Of a stretch of DNA of 64,000 bases, positions 10,736 to 20,568 are shown piece after piece. A model generated the notes under the pieces. The model had not been told where the DNA came from, did not search any database, and saw only the letters and a list, made by a program, of their open reading frames with translations. This stretch comes from Gamarada debralockiae. Its lineage: Eukaryota > Ascomycota > Leotiomycetes > Helotiales > Hyphodiscaceae. The stretch's first letter is position 1. Each line of letters starts with the position of its first letter. The DNA is taken from positions 62,001 through 126,000 of the forward strand of contig NXFV01001492.1 in the NCBI GenBank assembly GCA_002803225.1. The letters run 5' to 3'. A program made the position numbers and the translations under genes.

Positions 10736-12199
10736 ATGCATTGCACTTTACTCATTGCCCTTTCGGTCTTTACATATTGTTGTGTGACCAGTGTTGCTGC
10801 CGACCGCAGGGACGTTGACTATGACGTTGACGTTGCCATCGTTGGTGGTGGATTGTCAGGGCTTGCAGCTGCCAAAGATCTCCTCGCAGGAGGGAAATCT
10901 ATTATTGTCCTGGAAGCCCGTAATCGAGTTGGTGGCAGGGTGTTGAATGCGAAGCTCCCCAATGGTGGTGTAACAGAGGTTGGGGCAGAGTTTATAGGTC
11001 CTACCCAAGACCGAGTAATTGCCCTTGCAAATAGCCTCGGACTTACCGCGTACGATACATATAACAACGGCAGTAATTTGCTGTGGCAGAACAACACACT
11101 CACGACCTACACTGTAGGTGGACCTACCGGAGCAGCTCCTCCAGTCGATTTTCCTAGTCTCGAACAAGTTGTAGCAGCACAAGGACAGCTCGACGCGTGG
11201 GCTGCAGAACTCGATCCTAATACGCCATGGAGCCACCCCAGAGCGCTAGAATGGGATAGCCAAACCTTGTCATCGTGGCTAGATACAGTAACTACTCTGC
11301 CATCTGCACGCTTCTTATTGGACATTGCAACCACGTCCATCTTCTCCGCCGAGGCGTCTGAATTATCACTTCTCTACTCGATTGCTTACATTGCCTCCGC
11401 CGGCAACGAGACTACAGTGGGGACTTTGGAAAGACTCACAAAAACTCAAGACGGCGCACAAGCGAAACGTATTAATGGTGGAACCCAGCTGCTTGCCATC
11501 AAGCTCGCGGAGCACATCGGGTCGAGTCGCGTTGTCCTTAACGCAGCTGTGCGAAGTGTCACCAAATCTGGTGATGGATACGTCGTCAAATCGGATGCTT
11601 GCCTAGCAAAAGCCAAAAATGTCGTTATCGCCATGTCTCCCCCCTTAGCGGCCCGGATTAGCTATAATCCGATCCTGCCCGCTAGCCGAGACCAACTCAC
11701 GCAAAGGCTGCACATGGGTTCTCTGGGGAAAGCCATTGCTATTTACCCAACGCCCTTCTGGCGCGTCAACAATCTCACTGGCCAAGTGGTGAGCGACAGC
11801 GGAGTTGTACGCTCGACTTTGGACAGTTCGCCTGAAGACGGCTCGTACGGTGCGATGATGGGTTTCATTGAAGCTGACGAAATGCGTGCCTTTGATGAGA
11901 AGGCCGAAGATGATATTAAAGTTGCGGTGCTTCAGGACTTTGTAAATTATTTTGGGCCAAAAGCTACGGAAGTTAGTAGTTGGGTTATTCAGCGCTGGGA
12001 TAAGGAGGAGTGGTCTAGAGGCGGCCCGGTGGCTTTTGCGCCTCCTAGAGTGCTGACACAATATGGTCCGGCTCTCACTACGCCTTTTGAAGGGATTCAT
12101 TTCGCAGGCACAGAGTCGGCGAATTACTGGACAGGGTATATGGACGGTGCTATAAGATCTGGAGAGAGGGTTGCTAAGGAGATTCTTGGGACGAAGTAA
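10736..12199 (+). CDS. Secreted flavin monoamine oxidase-type amine oxidase
   Basis: This is a single-exon gene of 487 aa. I chose ATG 10736 because it is followed directly by a signal peptide (MHCTLLIALSVFTYCCVTSV, cleaved near Ala-Ala-Asp). The FAD-binding Rossmann motif is VAIVGGGLSGLAAAKDL at about residues 33-49, followed by LEARNRVGGR and VGAEFIGPTQDR. The C-terminal signature is GIHFAGTESANYWTGYMDGAIRSGER (shown in parts: FAGTESANYW, GYMDGAIRSGE). The Cys that covalently holds FAD in animal MAOs is not evident, so flavin is probably non-covalent (inference). It should oxidise amines to aldehydes with H2O2 release outside the cell. An in-frame upstream extension to 10619 lacks an ATG-led signal peptide and was not used. 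Confidence 0.92.
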   Translation: MHCTLLIALSVFTYCCVTSVAADRRDVDYDVDVAIVGGGLSGLAAAKDLLAGGKSIIVLEARNRVGGRVLNAKLPNGGVTEVGAEFIGPTQDRVIALANSLGLTAYDTYNNGSNLLWQNNTLTTYTVGGPTGAAPPVDFPSLEQVVAAQGQLDAWAAELDPNTPWSHPRALEWDSQTLSSWLDTVTTLPSARFLLDIATTSIFSAEASELSLLYSIAYIASAGNETTVGTLERLTKTQDGAQAKRINGGTQLLAIKLAEHIGSSRVVLNAAVRSVTKSGDGYVVKSDACLAKAKNVVIAMSPPLAARISYNPILPASRDQLTQRLHMGSLGKAIAIYPTPFWRVNNLTGQVVSDSGVVRSTLDSSPEDGSYGAMMGFIEADEMRAFDEKAEDDIKVAVLQDFVNYFGPKATEVSSWVIQRWDKEEWSRGGPVAFAPPRVLTQYGPALTTPFEGIHFAGTESANYWTGYMDGAIRSGERVAKEILGTK

Positions 12200-13439
12200 G
12201 ACAAGGAAGATTTACTGCTCTGGAGATTCTCTTCCTGTAGCCGCAAACCGCTTGTGTTGGTTGGAACTGCCTAATCTGGCATAGCCTGTTTTCCCTTCTT
12301 ACATCAGTATAAGAGAGCTCTTCCCCTCCTTGTAATTTCAGCTCCTTAGATATCATCTAGTCCTAAAAATGCGTCTATATTTCGCCCCAAATAATAGCTC
12401 AACTGACAGCTCGGATGCGCGCCTACAAATTACCGTAATAATAAATCTGTGTGATTAATCGCTAAAGAAACATCTCAGATCGTGCAGTTCAAGCATGCGA
12501 CAGCTAGTGATCAATCAAAGGGAGCCCTTCAGCAAGTTATTTTCAGACCCAGGGGAGGTCGAGAAGAGGAATGGTAGTAGATAGGAGAGACGAGTATTAG
12601 TAAAGGGAAAAGAGTTAGGATTAGGGGGTTCAATTACAATCCGGGGGTTTAAGGCCGCCAGGAAGAGTCTATTACTTTTGCCAATAAACGGACTAAAATT
12701 TTAATGGTTACTTTAATAACATTCCAAAGCACTGGTTTGTGACAACCTGTGAAAGGGGTCTTATTAAGGGAGACACTTCCTAGAGTGCTTTCGATTCACG
12801 CGAATTCTAAGCCAAAGATAAAAGAAGAGAATCTATGTATAGCACAAGGCTTGAATATACACCTCTTATTGCGAACGCTAGTGCTAGCGCAATAATAGCG
12901 CGCACACACGGTGAATGTCCCAGCGAGTCACCTGTCAAGTCATATGACGCTGGGAATCGAGCTTCGTGCAGTCCTTTGCATCGATTTTTACTCCTTTTCT
13001 ACAACAGAAGATTAAAGCACCGGTACTGACGGCATCTGGATGTAAGTAGAGAAATTTGCGCTCCGACCCATTTCGTATGATGGGCAGCACTTTGCAGACC
13101 AGCATCGTTTCTCGGTCATTGTTTTATTCCCGTGCCATATGTGTTGGTTCTTTTGCTCTTCTAGTCACATATATTTCTCCTTCTTTCCTTTAGAATAGCA
13201 GTTTAAATCTTCTGAACCTCCCTTTTTGGGCAAGGAAAGCATTTGCCAGCAATATTTTGGTATCTTAGCTTTCGGTTCAATGTCTCCCTCCCTACCTCAA
13301 CGTCATGCTTGGACGTCATATCATGTGATATAAACGTGCCTTCTTTGTGAAGGAATTAAATCTGTCCTGTTAGTATAAGTATACAAACACACGAAGAATA
13401 TCTGTCTCTCAAATTACCTTCTACATTTGGTGCCTCAGC
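12200..13439. other. AT-rich intergenic region
   Basis: No gene was recognised in 1.2 kb. The sequence is AT-rich from about 12360 to 13430. It contains a short ORF (12835-13029) without support. No terminal repeats were found. Confidence 0.5.
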
Positions 13440-14518
13440 TGCAGCACTATATCCCCAAAATATCCTCCTCAAATCTTCCCCAAGTAGGCACCGCACCCGC
13501 ACAAACCTCGACACCGAAGTCAAGTCCTTCATTTCGAAGAATCCTCACCTGCATCTAGGAGGCTCAGGAGATTTCCACCATGAGCAAGTCCATCATACAA
13601 AAGTCTTCGGTTTCCTCTCCCTCCCAACCCCCAAACAACCCTCCATCCACTCCGTAGAATTCACAGCCATTCGCGGCCCTCATGGAACAATCCCCGTCCG
13701 CGTCTTCTGTCCCAAATCCGGCGAAGAGAAACCGGAAAGCTGGGGATGCGGCAGCTTGATTTATTGCAACGGTAGAGGATACACCGTTGGATCTGTTGAC
13801 GAATTCGAGAATGGGTTGAGAATTGTGGCTGAGGAATCTGGCGTGCAGGTTTATAGCATGGAGTATAGACTTGTTCCTGAATGGAGGTTTCCGACGCAGT
13901 TGGATGAGTATGTGTCTGTGGTCGAGTAGCTCCATAGAGAAGGTAGTAAGGCGAGAGGTATGAATCCTGACAGGGTTATGGATGGTGGAGATAGTGCCGG
14001 TGGGAATATGACTGCGGCTGTGAGTTTGAGACTCAGGGGCGAGGAGAAGGAACCTTTGAGTGCGCAGGTCTTGCTGTATCCGGAAGCGAGACTGCCTTTT
14101 GATACCAAGACTGCGAGTGAGAATAACTCGGGCCTTTACCTAGAGTGTAAGTTCTTGAACCATGCTCACTGGGTTGCATAAACTTACATGACGCAAGTAA
14201 CGAATATTCTCCTTTGCGGATCATTATCTACCTCGTGGGACGCCACCAGCTCCTCCTTATGTCTTGCCGGGCATGCAGCGAAACGATTCCCCGAGGAATG
14301 TGCCACCAGCAGCGGTCTTCATTTGCGGCTTTGATCCTCTGCGAGACGCTGGTGTAGAGTATGGCACCAAGTGGAAGCGGGCTGGCGACGCAGTTTCCTG
14401 GCATCACTTTGATACCCTCACGCATGGTTTCTTGAGATTTGCATCGTGGAGCTCTGAAGCAACGAAGGGCACGAAACTTGTTGACAGTGAAGCAAAGCGG
14501 TTGGCTTATGACAAATGA
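13440..14518 (+). pseudogene. Decayed alpha/beta-hydrolase (HSL-type esterase/lipase)
   Basis: The reading VEFTAIRGPHGTIPVRVF, YTVGSVDEFENGLRI, EYRLVPEWRFPTQLDEY is typical of the alpha/beta-hydrolase-3 family. It is interrupted by TAG at 13927-13929, where homologues have Trp (VVE-W-LHREG), a single G-to-A change from TGG. After the stop the nucleophile elbow GDSAGGN, FDPLRDAG (Asp) and LTHGF (His) are all present. The oxyanion-hole HGGG motif has become CNGRG. The intron after 14146 (GTAAGT) does not rejoin cleanly to the ADHYLP reading, and no clean start codon is seen. These independent defects make this a pseudogene. Confidence 0.8.
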
Positions 14519-14959
14519 ACAACATTATCTGGTGACCTATCGTAATAGAAGAGATATACTGCGCTGGCAGTGGGAGGATAGATGTTTTAGAGGTTTACAA
14601 TGGGGGTACTGCTCACCTGGGGCATATGAACTCGCTCAGTTATCACAAGAAAGGACTGATGTGTAATTTTATGACTGTATTTCATAGCTCGTTCTTCATG
14701 ATAGTCTAATCTTACAAAGCAATGTGTGATCAGAATGAAAAGCCAACAGCTTTCATATCTCCAAAGAGCTTAGATCCGTGAATCATCAAGCGCATATCGT
14801 GTAATGCAAGTCGATATGCAATCGACATAAAAAGTAAAGCAACCTTCATATGTTGTACAGGGTAATACTCAAACGCCACATATGCAAACCCTCAAAACGC
14901 CATCGTAATATCCTGCAATCCCTATCGAGTTGTCGAGAAGCGAGAAGCAAAGTGGTCAT
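14519..14959. other. Intergenic
   Basis: This stretch lies between the decayed esterase and the stop codon of the Ppg1 phosphatase. It probably contains the Ppg1 3' UTR. No gene was recognised. Confidence 0.5.
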
Positions 14960-16338
14960 TTACAAGAAGTATTCGCCAGCTCCACGTCGTCCAGCCGGAA
15001 CAGCACGTTGATCCTCAGGAACGGCACTGAAGATGCTGAACTTTGGGTTAAGATCCTCGCTGACGTTCATAATGGAAGCGACATTACCGCAGCGGTAGCA
15101 GTAGTTAGGAGCGGACCAGACGGTGACAACAGACTTGTTAGCGAAGTGATACTAGAGAGAAAATCAGTGATTGCACGTCCGAAAGAATAGATGATATTAT
15201 ACCTTGTAGCCCTCGTTGACGAGTTGATGAGCACGAGCGATGAGCTTGAGGCCGTTGACGTGATTAAACTCAGTCGCGACCTTATCACCGAAGAGCCAAC
15301 CGGCACCGCGTGGAGAAACAGCCCAGGTCTCGACATCCTCAGGATCGCTCCAGACCAAGTCGCAGAAGGCACCCTCATGAGGAATCTCCTGGGCACGAGC
15401 GACGACACGGATTTGATCAACAGTACGAATCTCAGGGCTTAAACCACCATGAACGCAGAGAACTTCACCATCAACAATGGCGGCGAGGACAAGGAAATCG
15501 AAAACTTGACAGCAAGACTTCCAGACCGACGCATTGCCATACTTCTGCTGGCACTCCTCATAAAAGCCGTAGACTTGAGTAATTTGGCGCGACTCGTGGT
15601 TGCCTCGGACGAGGGTAATCTTGTCGGGATACCTTCCATATGTTAGATGCAGTTATGATGCGTAGCAAAGTGTACTAACATAGCCTTCAGGCACATCAAC
15701 AAAGTGAATGTCTCCAAGCTGAAGTAGCCGCGATCGACGAAGTCACCAAGGAAGATGAAGTTCTGATTACCGCTTCCAGAGACTTCATTGACACCAATGG
15801 CAGAATCACCACCAGAGCTACAGCCACGGCTTGATTGACCAGCAGTACGGGGACGACCACGAGGCTCGTCATCATCATCATCTTCACCACTGGCACTCTC
15901 GATACCACTGTCGGTGGAGCGGATCTTCTTCTTCAACTTCGGGTCGGTGATCTCAGATGGGGGTTCGATATCGTCGGAGCTGATGACTGTGGCAAGGGTT
16001 GTTGGCTTCTGGACATTGGTCTCACCTGGCATACCACCAGCAATGCGGAAGAGCTCTGTCAAGTCATAGAATTGACCATGAATATCACCGCAAATAGTGA
16101 CTGGAGTACGAACGGGCTGGATGTTGGACTCTGCAAAGGTGAAGTCAGCTTAAGATAGTCGTGAAGATGATGTGGGAGACGGGCCTTCCATTAAACACTC
16201 CTTAACCATCTCACAGAGCTGCTTCATGCAATGCTCAGGAAGATAGTGACACTGCTTTGCCTCTTCAAGCCATTCGGGCAGGCCAGCATTCTTGGTCAGC
16301 TTTGCTGGACCCGGCTTGGGGACGTTCGGACCAGGCAT
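14960..16338 (-). CDS. PPG1: PP2A-like serine/threonine phosphatase catalytic subunit (Ppg1 type)
   Basis: Exons are 16338-16185, 16130-15680, 15632-15203 and 15151-14960 (408 aa from ATG 16338). The phosphatase signatures are complete: GDIHGQ (residues 66-71), [23 protein letters not shown] and [11 protein letters not shown]. The C-terminus EYFL matches the methylated tail of the PP2A group. [16 protein letters not shown] and [15 protein letters not shown] point to Ppg1. About 75 Ser/acidic residues are inserted between GETN and NFIFLGD, running through [10 protein letters not shown] and DDDDDEP. The first intron has an unusual GC donor (G|GCCCGT), the only choice that restores MEESNIQP. A second, out-of-frame acidic ORF lies upstream (16467-16721). 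Ppg1 acts in filamentation and STRIPAK-like signalling in fungi (family knowledge). Confidence 0.9.
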
Positions 16339-16466
16339 CTTCTTGACTGGAATGGGTGGAAGTGGGCGGGTTTTATGGGTGGCAGATGAAGAAGATGCGA
16401 CAGGTGTACCAGAAGATACTGATGCTGGAGAAGAGCGGTTCAAGGAAAGGTCAAGCTCAACACCTC

Positions 16467-16721
16467 CTACTTCGTCGTCTTCGTCGGAGCCGTCTCCGTT
16501 GTCTTCGTCTGACGAGTCGGGTTCTCTTCAAGGCCGGGCTCGTCGCCTTCTTCCTCTAGTTCGTAATTGCCCAAATCTTCGTAGACTGGGTTATCGTCTT
16601 CGACGGTGGTGCTTTGATTTGCGAGAGATGTGGAGAGCGTCGACATATCGAAATCAAACCGGCTATTGTGACACGGACCATCACCAGCATCGACGGAGCT
16701 GGAAAATGGTGTTTCCGACAT
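16467..16721 (-). CDS. Acidic leader ORF upstream of PPG1, possibly its frameshifted N-terminus
   Basis: ATG 16721 opens an 84-codon frame rich in Glu/Asp (VEDDNPVYEDLGNYELEEE, DEPGLEE). About 22 codons before its end, the alternative frame begins DSSDEDNGDGSDEDDEVGG and then runs through ELDLSLNRSSPASVSSGTP into PPG1 without a stop. The acidic composition carries on across the frame change, so the two probably belong to one N-terminal extension broken by a 1-nt loss or a sequence error. Alternatively this is a genuine upstream ORF and PPG1 starts at 16338. No intron with good signals bridges the two frames. Confidence 0.4.
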   Translation of the reverse strand: MSETPFSSSVDAGDGPCHNSRFDFDMSTLSTSLANQSTTVEDDNPVYEDLGNYELEEEGDEPGLEENPTRQTKTTETAPTKTTK

Positions 16722-16974
16722 CTTGGATGATTGGCGCGGTTAGGTGTCTTATCGCACGAGTGACTGTTACGATAAGTTTACAACCTCGAAGCGAATTAGT
16801 GGGCAATGAATGAATTGTTCCAACTTAACCTCTTTTTCCAAAATACCGTTATGTCGATGTTGATTGTTACGAATATCAAACAACTATTTTCGCGAATCGA
16901 AATCTCAGGAAATATTTGTGTGTTCGCTCCCTCCAGCTACGGAAAGGTGAAGACCTCCGATCAATGTCAATCCG
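16722..16974. promoter_or_regulatory. Divergent promoter of PPG1 and UPF3
   Basis: Head-to-head genes on opposite strands share 253 bp (637 bp if PPG1 starts at 16338). No TATA box is evident. A shared nucleosome-free promoter is an inference from orientation and spacing. Confidence 0.5.
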
Positions 16975-18792
16975 ATGGCCACCCCAAATCCAGGCGTAAA
17001 GCAGGCAAATGGAGTCCTTGCTATCTCGGCCTCTCAAACCTCTGGGAATGCCACCAAGCCAGCATCTACCAAACCTGCTTCTCCAAAATTGAAGGTTGTC
17101 GTTAGGAGACTTGCTCCAGGTCTAACGGAAGGGGAATTCACAACAATCCTTGGTGATGAGTGGAAGTCAGGACAGGGTAAGGTCGACTGGTTCTCTTATG
17201 AATCGGGTAAAGTCTCCAAGAAGTATTACAACCCAATATCTATATGCGGGGTATTACTGACATTCTGATCTAGCCCCTCAAAACCATCTCGTCCCTCCCG
17301 CGCATATCTCCACCTCACGGCTGAAGCCCATTTGATGACACTCTCTGACACTGTCCGTCAATCGGTATTCGAAGATGCCCAGAATACATTCACAGACCCG
17401 GCCCTCATTGGCCCCCCAACGGTCGAGTTTGCACCTTACGGTCGGATACCAGGGGGAAGACGTCGTACAGATGCTCGCGCTGGCACAATTGATCAAGATC
17501 CTGAATTCATGTCCTTCCTGGAGGCATTGGCGAACCCAACAACAGGCAGAGAGCTGACGGCAGATGCACTTGCTGAAATTGCGTCGGGAAAATCTGAGAA
17601 GGTTACTACGACTCCACTTGTTCAATTTCTCAAGGATAAGAAGGCTAGTAAGAGCAAAGATGCGGCGGCCAAGGCAACGAAGAAGCAGGAGTCTCAAGCT
17701 GCAAAGATCAAGTCGTCTAAGGAATCATCGACATCTCCAGAAGATGTAAAGAAGAAAGGCAAGGAAAACAAGTTAGTCGAGAAAGCTGCAAAGGAAGCCG
17801 TCAAGATTCTCAACCGAGAGGCCTCTTCAAAGACCGCTGCTGGATCATCTACAGCTACGCAGCCAGAGAGTTCTACAGGTCCGCCGAAGCTCGATGTTAC
17901 CAAGGTTTCAGGCCGCCAAAGGAGCGCTGTCGTTGCCGCTCACATTCGGATGTTGCAGCGCGATCTTGGATTGAGTCCTGCACAAGCTCATCGCCAGGTC
18001 AGGCGTGATACAGCGGATGCCCAGAAGGCTGAGAAAGCTGCTGTCGCAGAGAAAGCTTCTATAGTGTCAGGGGAAGGATCGTCATCTCAGGTTGCGCAGC
18101 CTCCAACCGTCCCAACAGCACCGAAAGGAGGCTCAGCCCCAACGACGAGCAGAAGATCTCGAGCTAAGGCTTCTAACTCTGCAGAATCTGAAGCTAGCAA
18201 ACAATCATCAACATCTTCAAATACACCAGCTGCTCCTCCAGCTTCTATGGTATTGCTCAAGAAGCCCGAAATGCCGCAACAAGCTCCATCTACTCCCGCA
18301 ACAACCCCTGCTAAGCTTGCCCCTGCTGCAATTGCTCGGAAGCCACAGCCTGTCGCAGTCCCATCCGAGGGTGCAACACAAGCTTTCGTTAAGCATGCCA
18401 ATCCATCTCAAGGTGTCACAGAGCCGCTGTTGAAGGAAGCAATGGAGAAGTTCGGGGCTGTATCCATGGTGGAGATCGACAAGAGAAAGGGCTTTGCTTA
18501 CGTTGACTTTGTTGACACCGAAGGATTGAAGAAAGCCATGGCAGCGAACCCAATCTCGGTAGCTCAAGGCACCGTCCAAGTCATGCAGCGGAAGGGAACT
18601 TCTTTGCCACCTGAGAAGAAGCCACAGCATCAACCACCTCATGCACCTCGTGGAGGACGCGGAGGCAGAGGTGGAACTATTGGTCGACGAGGCGGACGTG
18701 GTGGAGGACGAGGTGGGGGTGGAGGTGCGCAGGGAGGATCTGCGGAGGCTTCGAAGGCTTCTTCTTCTGTCCCCGCCAGCCCGGCGACATAG
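16975..18792 (+). CDS. UPF3: UPF3/Smg4 nonsense-mediated mRNA decay factor with C-terminal RRM and RGG tail
   Basis: Exons are 16975-17222 and 17274-18792 (588 aa). The Smg4/UPF3 RNP-type domain starts near residue 38: LKVVVRRLAPGLTEGEFTTI, WFSYESGKVSK joined across the intron to NPSKPSRPSRAYLHL, then DPEFMSFLEAL. A Lys/Ser/Ala-rich linker follows. A second RRM-like fold lies near residues 440-515, with RNP2-like AFVKHA and a canonical RNP1, KGFAYVDF. The protein ends in an RGG tract (GGRGGRGG, RGGRGGGRGGG). UPF3 links UPF2/UPF1 to terminating ribosomes, shuttling between nucleus and cytoplasm. The C-terminal RRM and RGG are not in animal UPF3; they probably add RNA affinity (inference). Confidence 0.9.
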
Positions 18793-19387
18793 ACAGGTGA
18801 TTTGAGCTATAGTAATTGGTTTTATCTGCTCTGCGGGGAACTTCACTACCCTGGAGGGTACCTGCGAAGTCTCAGTCGAACTATACGAAACACCCGCATA
18901 TTTCGAGACATGGGATGCCCGAGATTGTAGAATTAGGAGGTCCAAGTGCGGATGCGAGCGCGAATGGGAATCACTCATACGTCAGGAATTTTGGAGGAGA
19001 TGCGTGGGTTGAAGTTACATGCAGAAGGGGATGTACGGTGTGGGATCGATCAGCAGGATCCAGAATTTGTGAGAGGTTGTCGAACGAAATTCAGTTATTA
19101 CGAGACAATGTCTCTTTCAGTCCTTCTCATGATGCACAGTGATATTTATGCAAGTGGGTAAGAAGATTCGTTGTCATTGGTATAATCTTGCGCAAGTTGC
19201 GCAGCCTACTTTCTGAAGTTTAAGATTTCATTCCGAGGAAAGTTGCATACGCTTCGCACCCAAGTCGAGTAAGCCAAGGAAATCCCATCAAAACACCTGC
19301 CGCGAACTTTCAAAGAGAAGAGAGATTGTGACCTGTATCTATAACCAGACCAAACCTAATCCTCCAAACATCATTGCCTATCATTTC
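18793..19387. other. Convergent intergenic region
   Basis: UPF3 (+) and the secreted Cys-rich gene (-) converge here, so it should hold both 3' UTRs. The ORF at 18816-19142 has no support. Confidence 0.5.
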
Positions 19388-20568
19388 TTACTTCGGCGGG
19401 ACAGCTACAACACCCTTCATACAGGCAATCTCCTGGAAGCGATACATCTTGCAATTATTCTGATTAAGCGCGGCACCCAAATGAGCCAGGTTCGAATACG
19501 GATACAATGGACAGGGCGACGATATGCCTAGGTAATTGTACGGACCGCTGCCAAGTCGAAGACATAAAGCACAGTCGCCGAAGATGCAGAAGGGCTCGGC
19601 GGTGAAGTTTGCTGCTAGGCTGGGATTGCTGCGAAAGATGAATAAGTACGAGGTTCTGATCAGATTGAAGATGGGACTTACTTGAAGGCGCCGATACCCA
19701 TGTGTGGTAAGATGTTGGCGAACCATGAAGGTCCGGCGACGCCTCTGGCTCCGAGCTGGTCTTGCAGAGCCCAGAAACCGCCTTCTGGTACGGGTGTTCC
19801 CATGTTTGCATCGCAGTCAGCGGTGCTGTTGCAGACCTGCCGATTTGCGTCAGTCGGATCCAAGGTGATGGGATGAAGACAGCGGCTTACCTTGAAGATG
19901 AGATTCCCAATATCCCCTCCTGACTGGTACGTCCCGCCAGTATCACGATTGAGTGGCAGCCCATTCACATCAGTCATAGTATAGCAATGACCATACTGGA
20001 TACCGAGATTGCCGTCGCTTGGGCAGACATAGTTTTTGGAGCACACCTTGGCTGGCCTGGGTGGGAGGGGATCGGGGACTGGAATGGGAACAGGCGGAGG
20101 CGGTGGGGAAGGTACTTTGCAGGCATCGACTAAGAACGTCTGTCCCGCAGCGCAGCAATCGCCTTTGCTGGTTGTCGAATCGAAAGAGTAGTGTGTGCCG
20201 GCATCGCAGCAGGCACCTTCTTTGGTGGCAACGGCGTCCGTCATGAAGATGCTGCCAAGGTCGCAGCAGTTCTTCGAGCCGGTCTTAGGATCAACATCTA
20301 GAACAAAATCAGTATTTGATGGTAGGGGCACTGAGGCATTGGTGGACTCACAGATGGTCCCAACGCAGGCCACGCAACTCCATCCCCCTTTGCCGTTGGA
20401 AACTGGAGTCAACGGTAATTGAGGTGTGGAGTGACTGTCGCAGAATGCGATTGCGGCAGCCTCTTTGGGATCCGCGGGGACTGGCGAAGGGTCTGCAGCA
20501 TGACACCCTGCTGCATATGAGAGGATTCGGTATGCGAGGAAGACGACGCGAGCAGAGATGAGCTTCAT
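19388..20568 (-). CDS. Secreted cysteine-rich protein with CC-x-x-G repeats
   Basis: ATG 20568 is followed by a signal peptide (MKLISARVVFLAYRILSY..). Exons are 20568-20352, 20297-19891, 19836-19682 and 19628-19388 (339 aa). Introns 1 and 2 are each exactly 54 nt, in frame and free of stops, but have clear signals (GTGAGT..TACTGAT..CTAG and GTAAGC..CTGAC..GCAG). The mature protein has three CC-containing repeats of about 25 residues (KNCCDLGSIF, GACCDAGTHY, GDCCAAGQTF), a Pro-rich hinge (VPSPPPPPVPIPVPDPLPP) and a Cys-rich C-terminal module (VCSKNYVCPSDGNLG, EPFCIFGDCALCLRLG). I do not recognise a named family. The context is that of a wall or apoplastic protein. Confidence 0.8.

Noticed and set aside
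9763..14518. SDR + amine oxidase + esterase as a metabolic gene cluster
   Set aside because: Two of the three are broken and there is no backbone synthase or cluster regulator.
18217..18978. 253-codon minus-strand ORF
   Set aside because: It is the antisense shadow of the low-complexity UPF3 tail.
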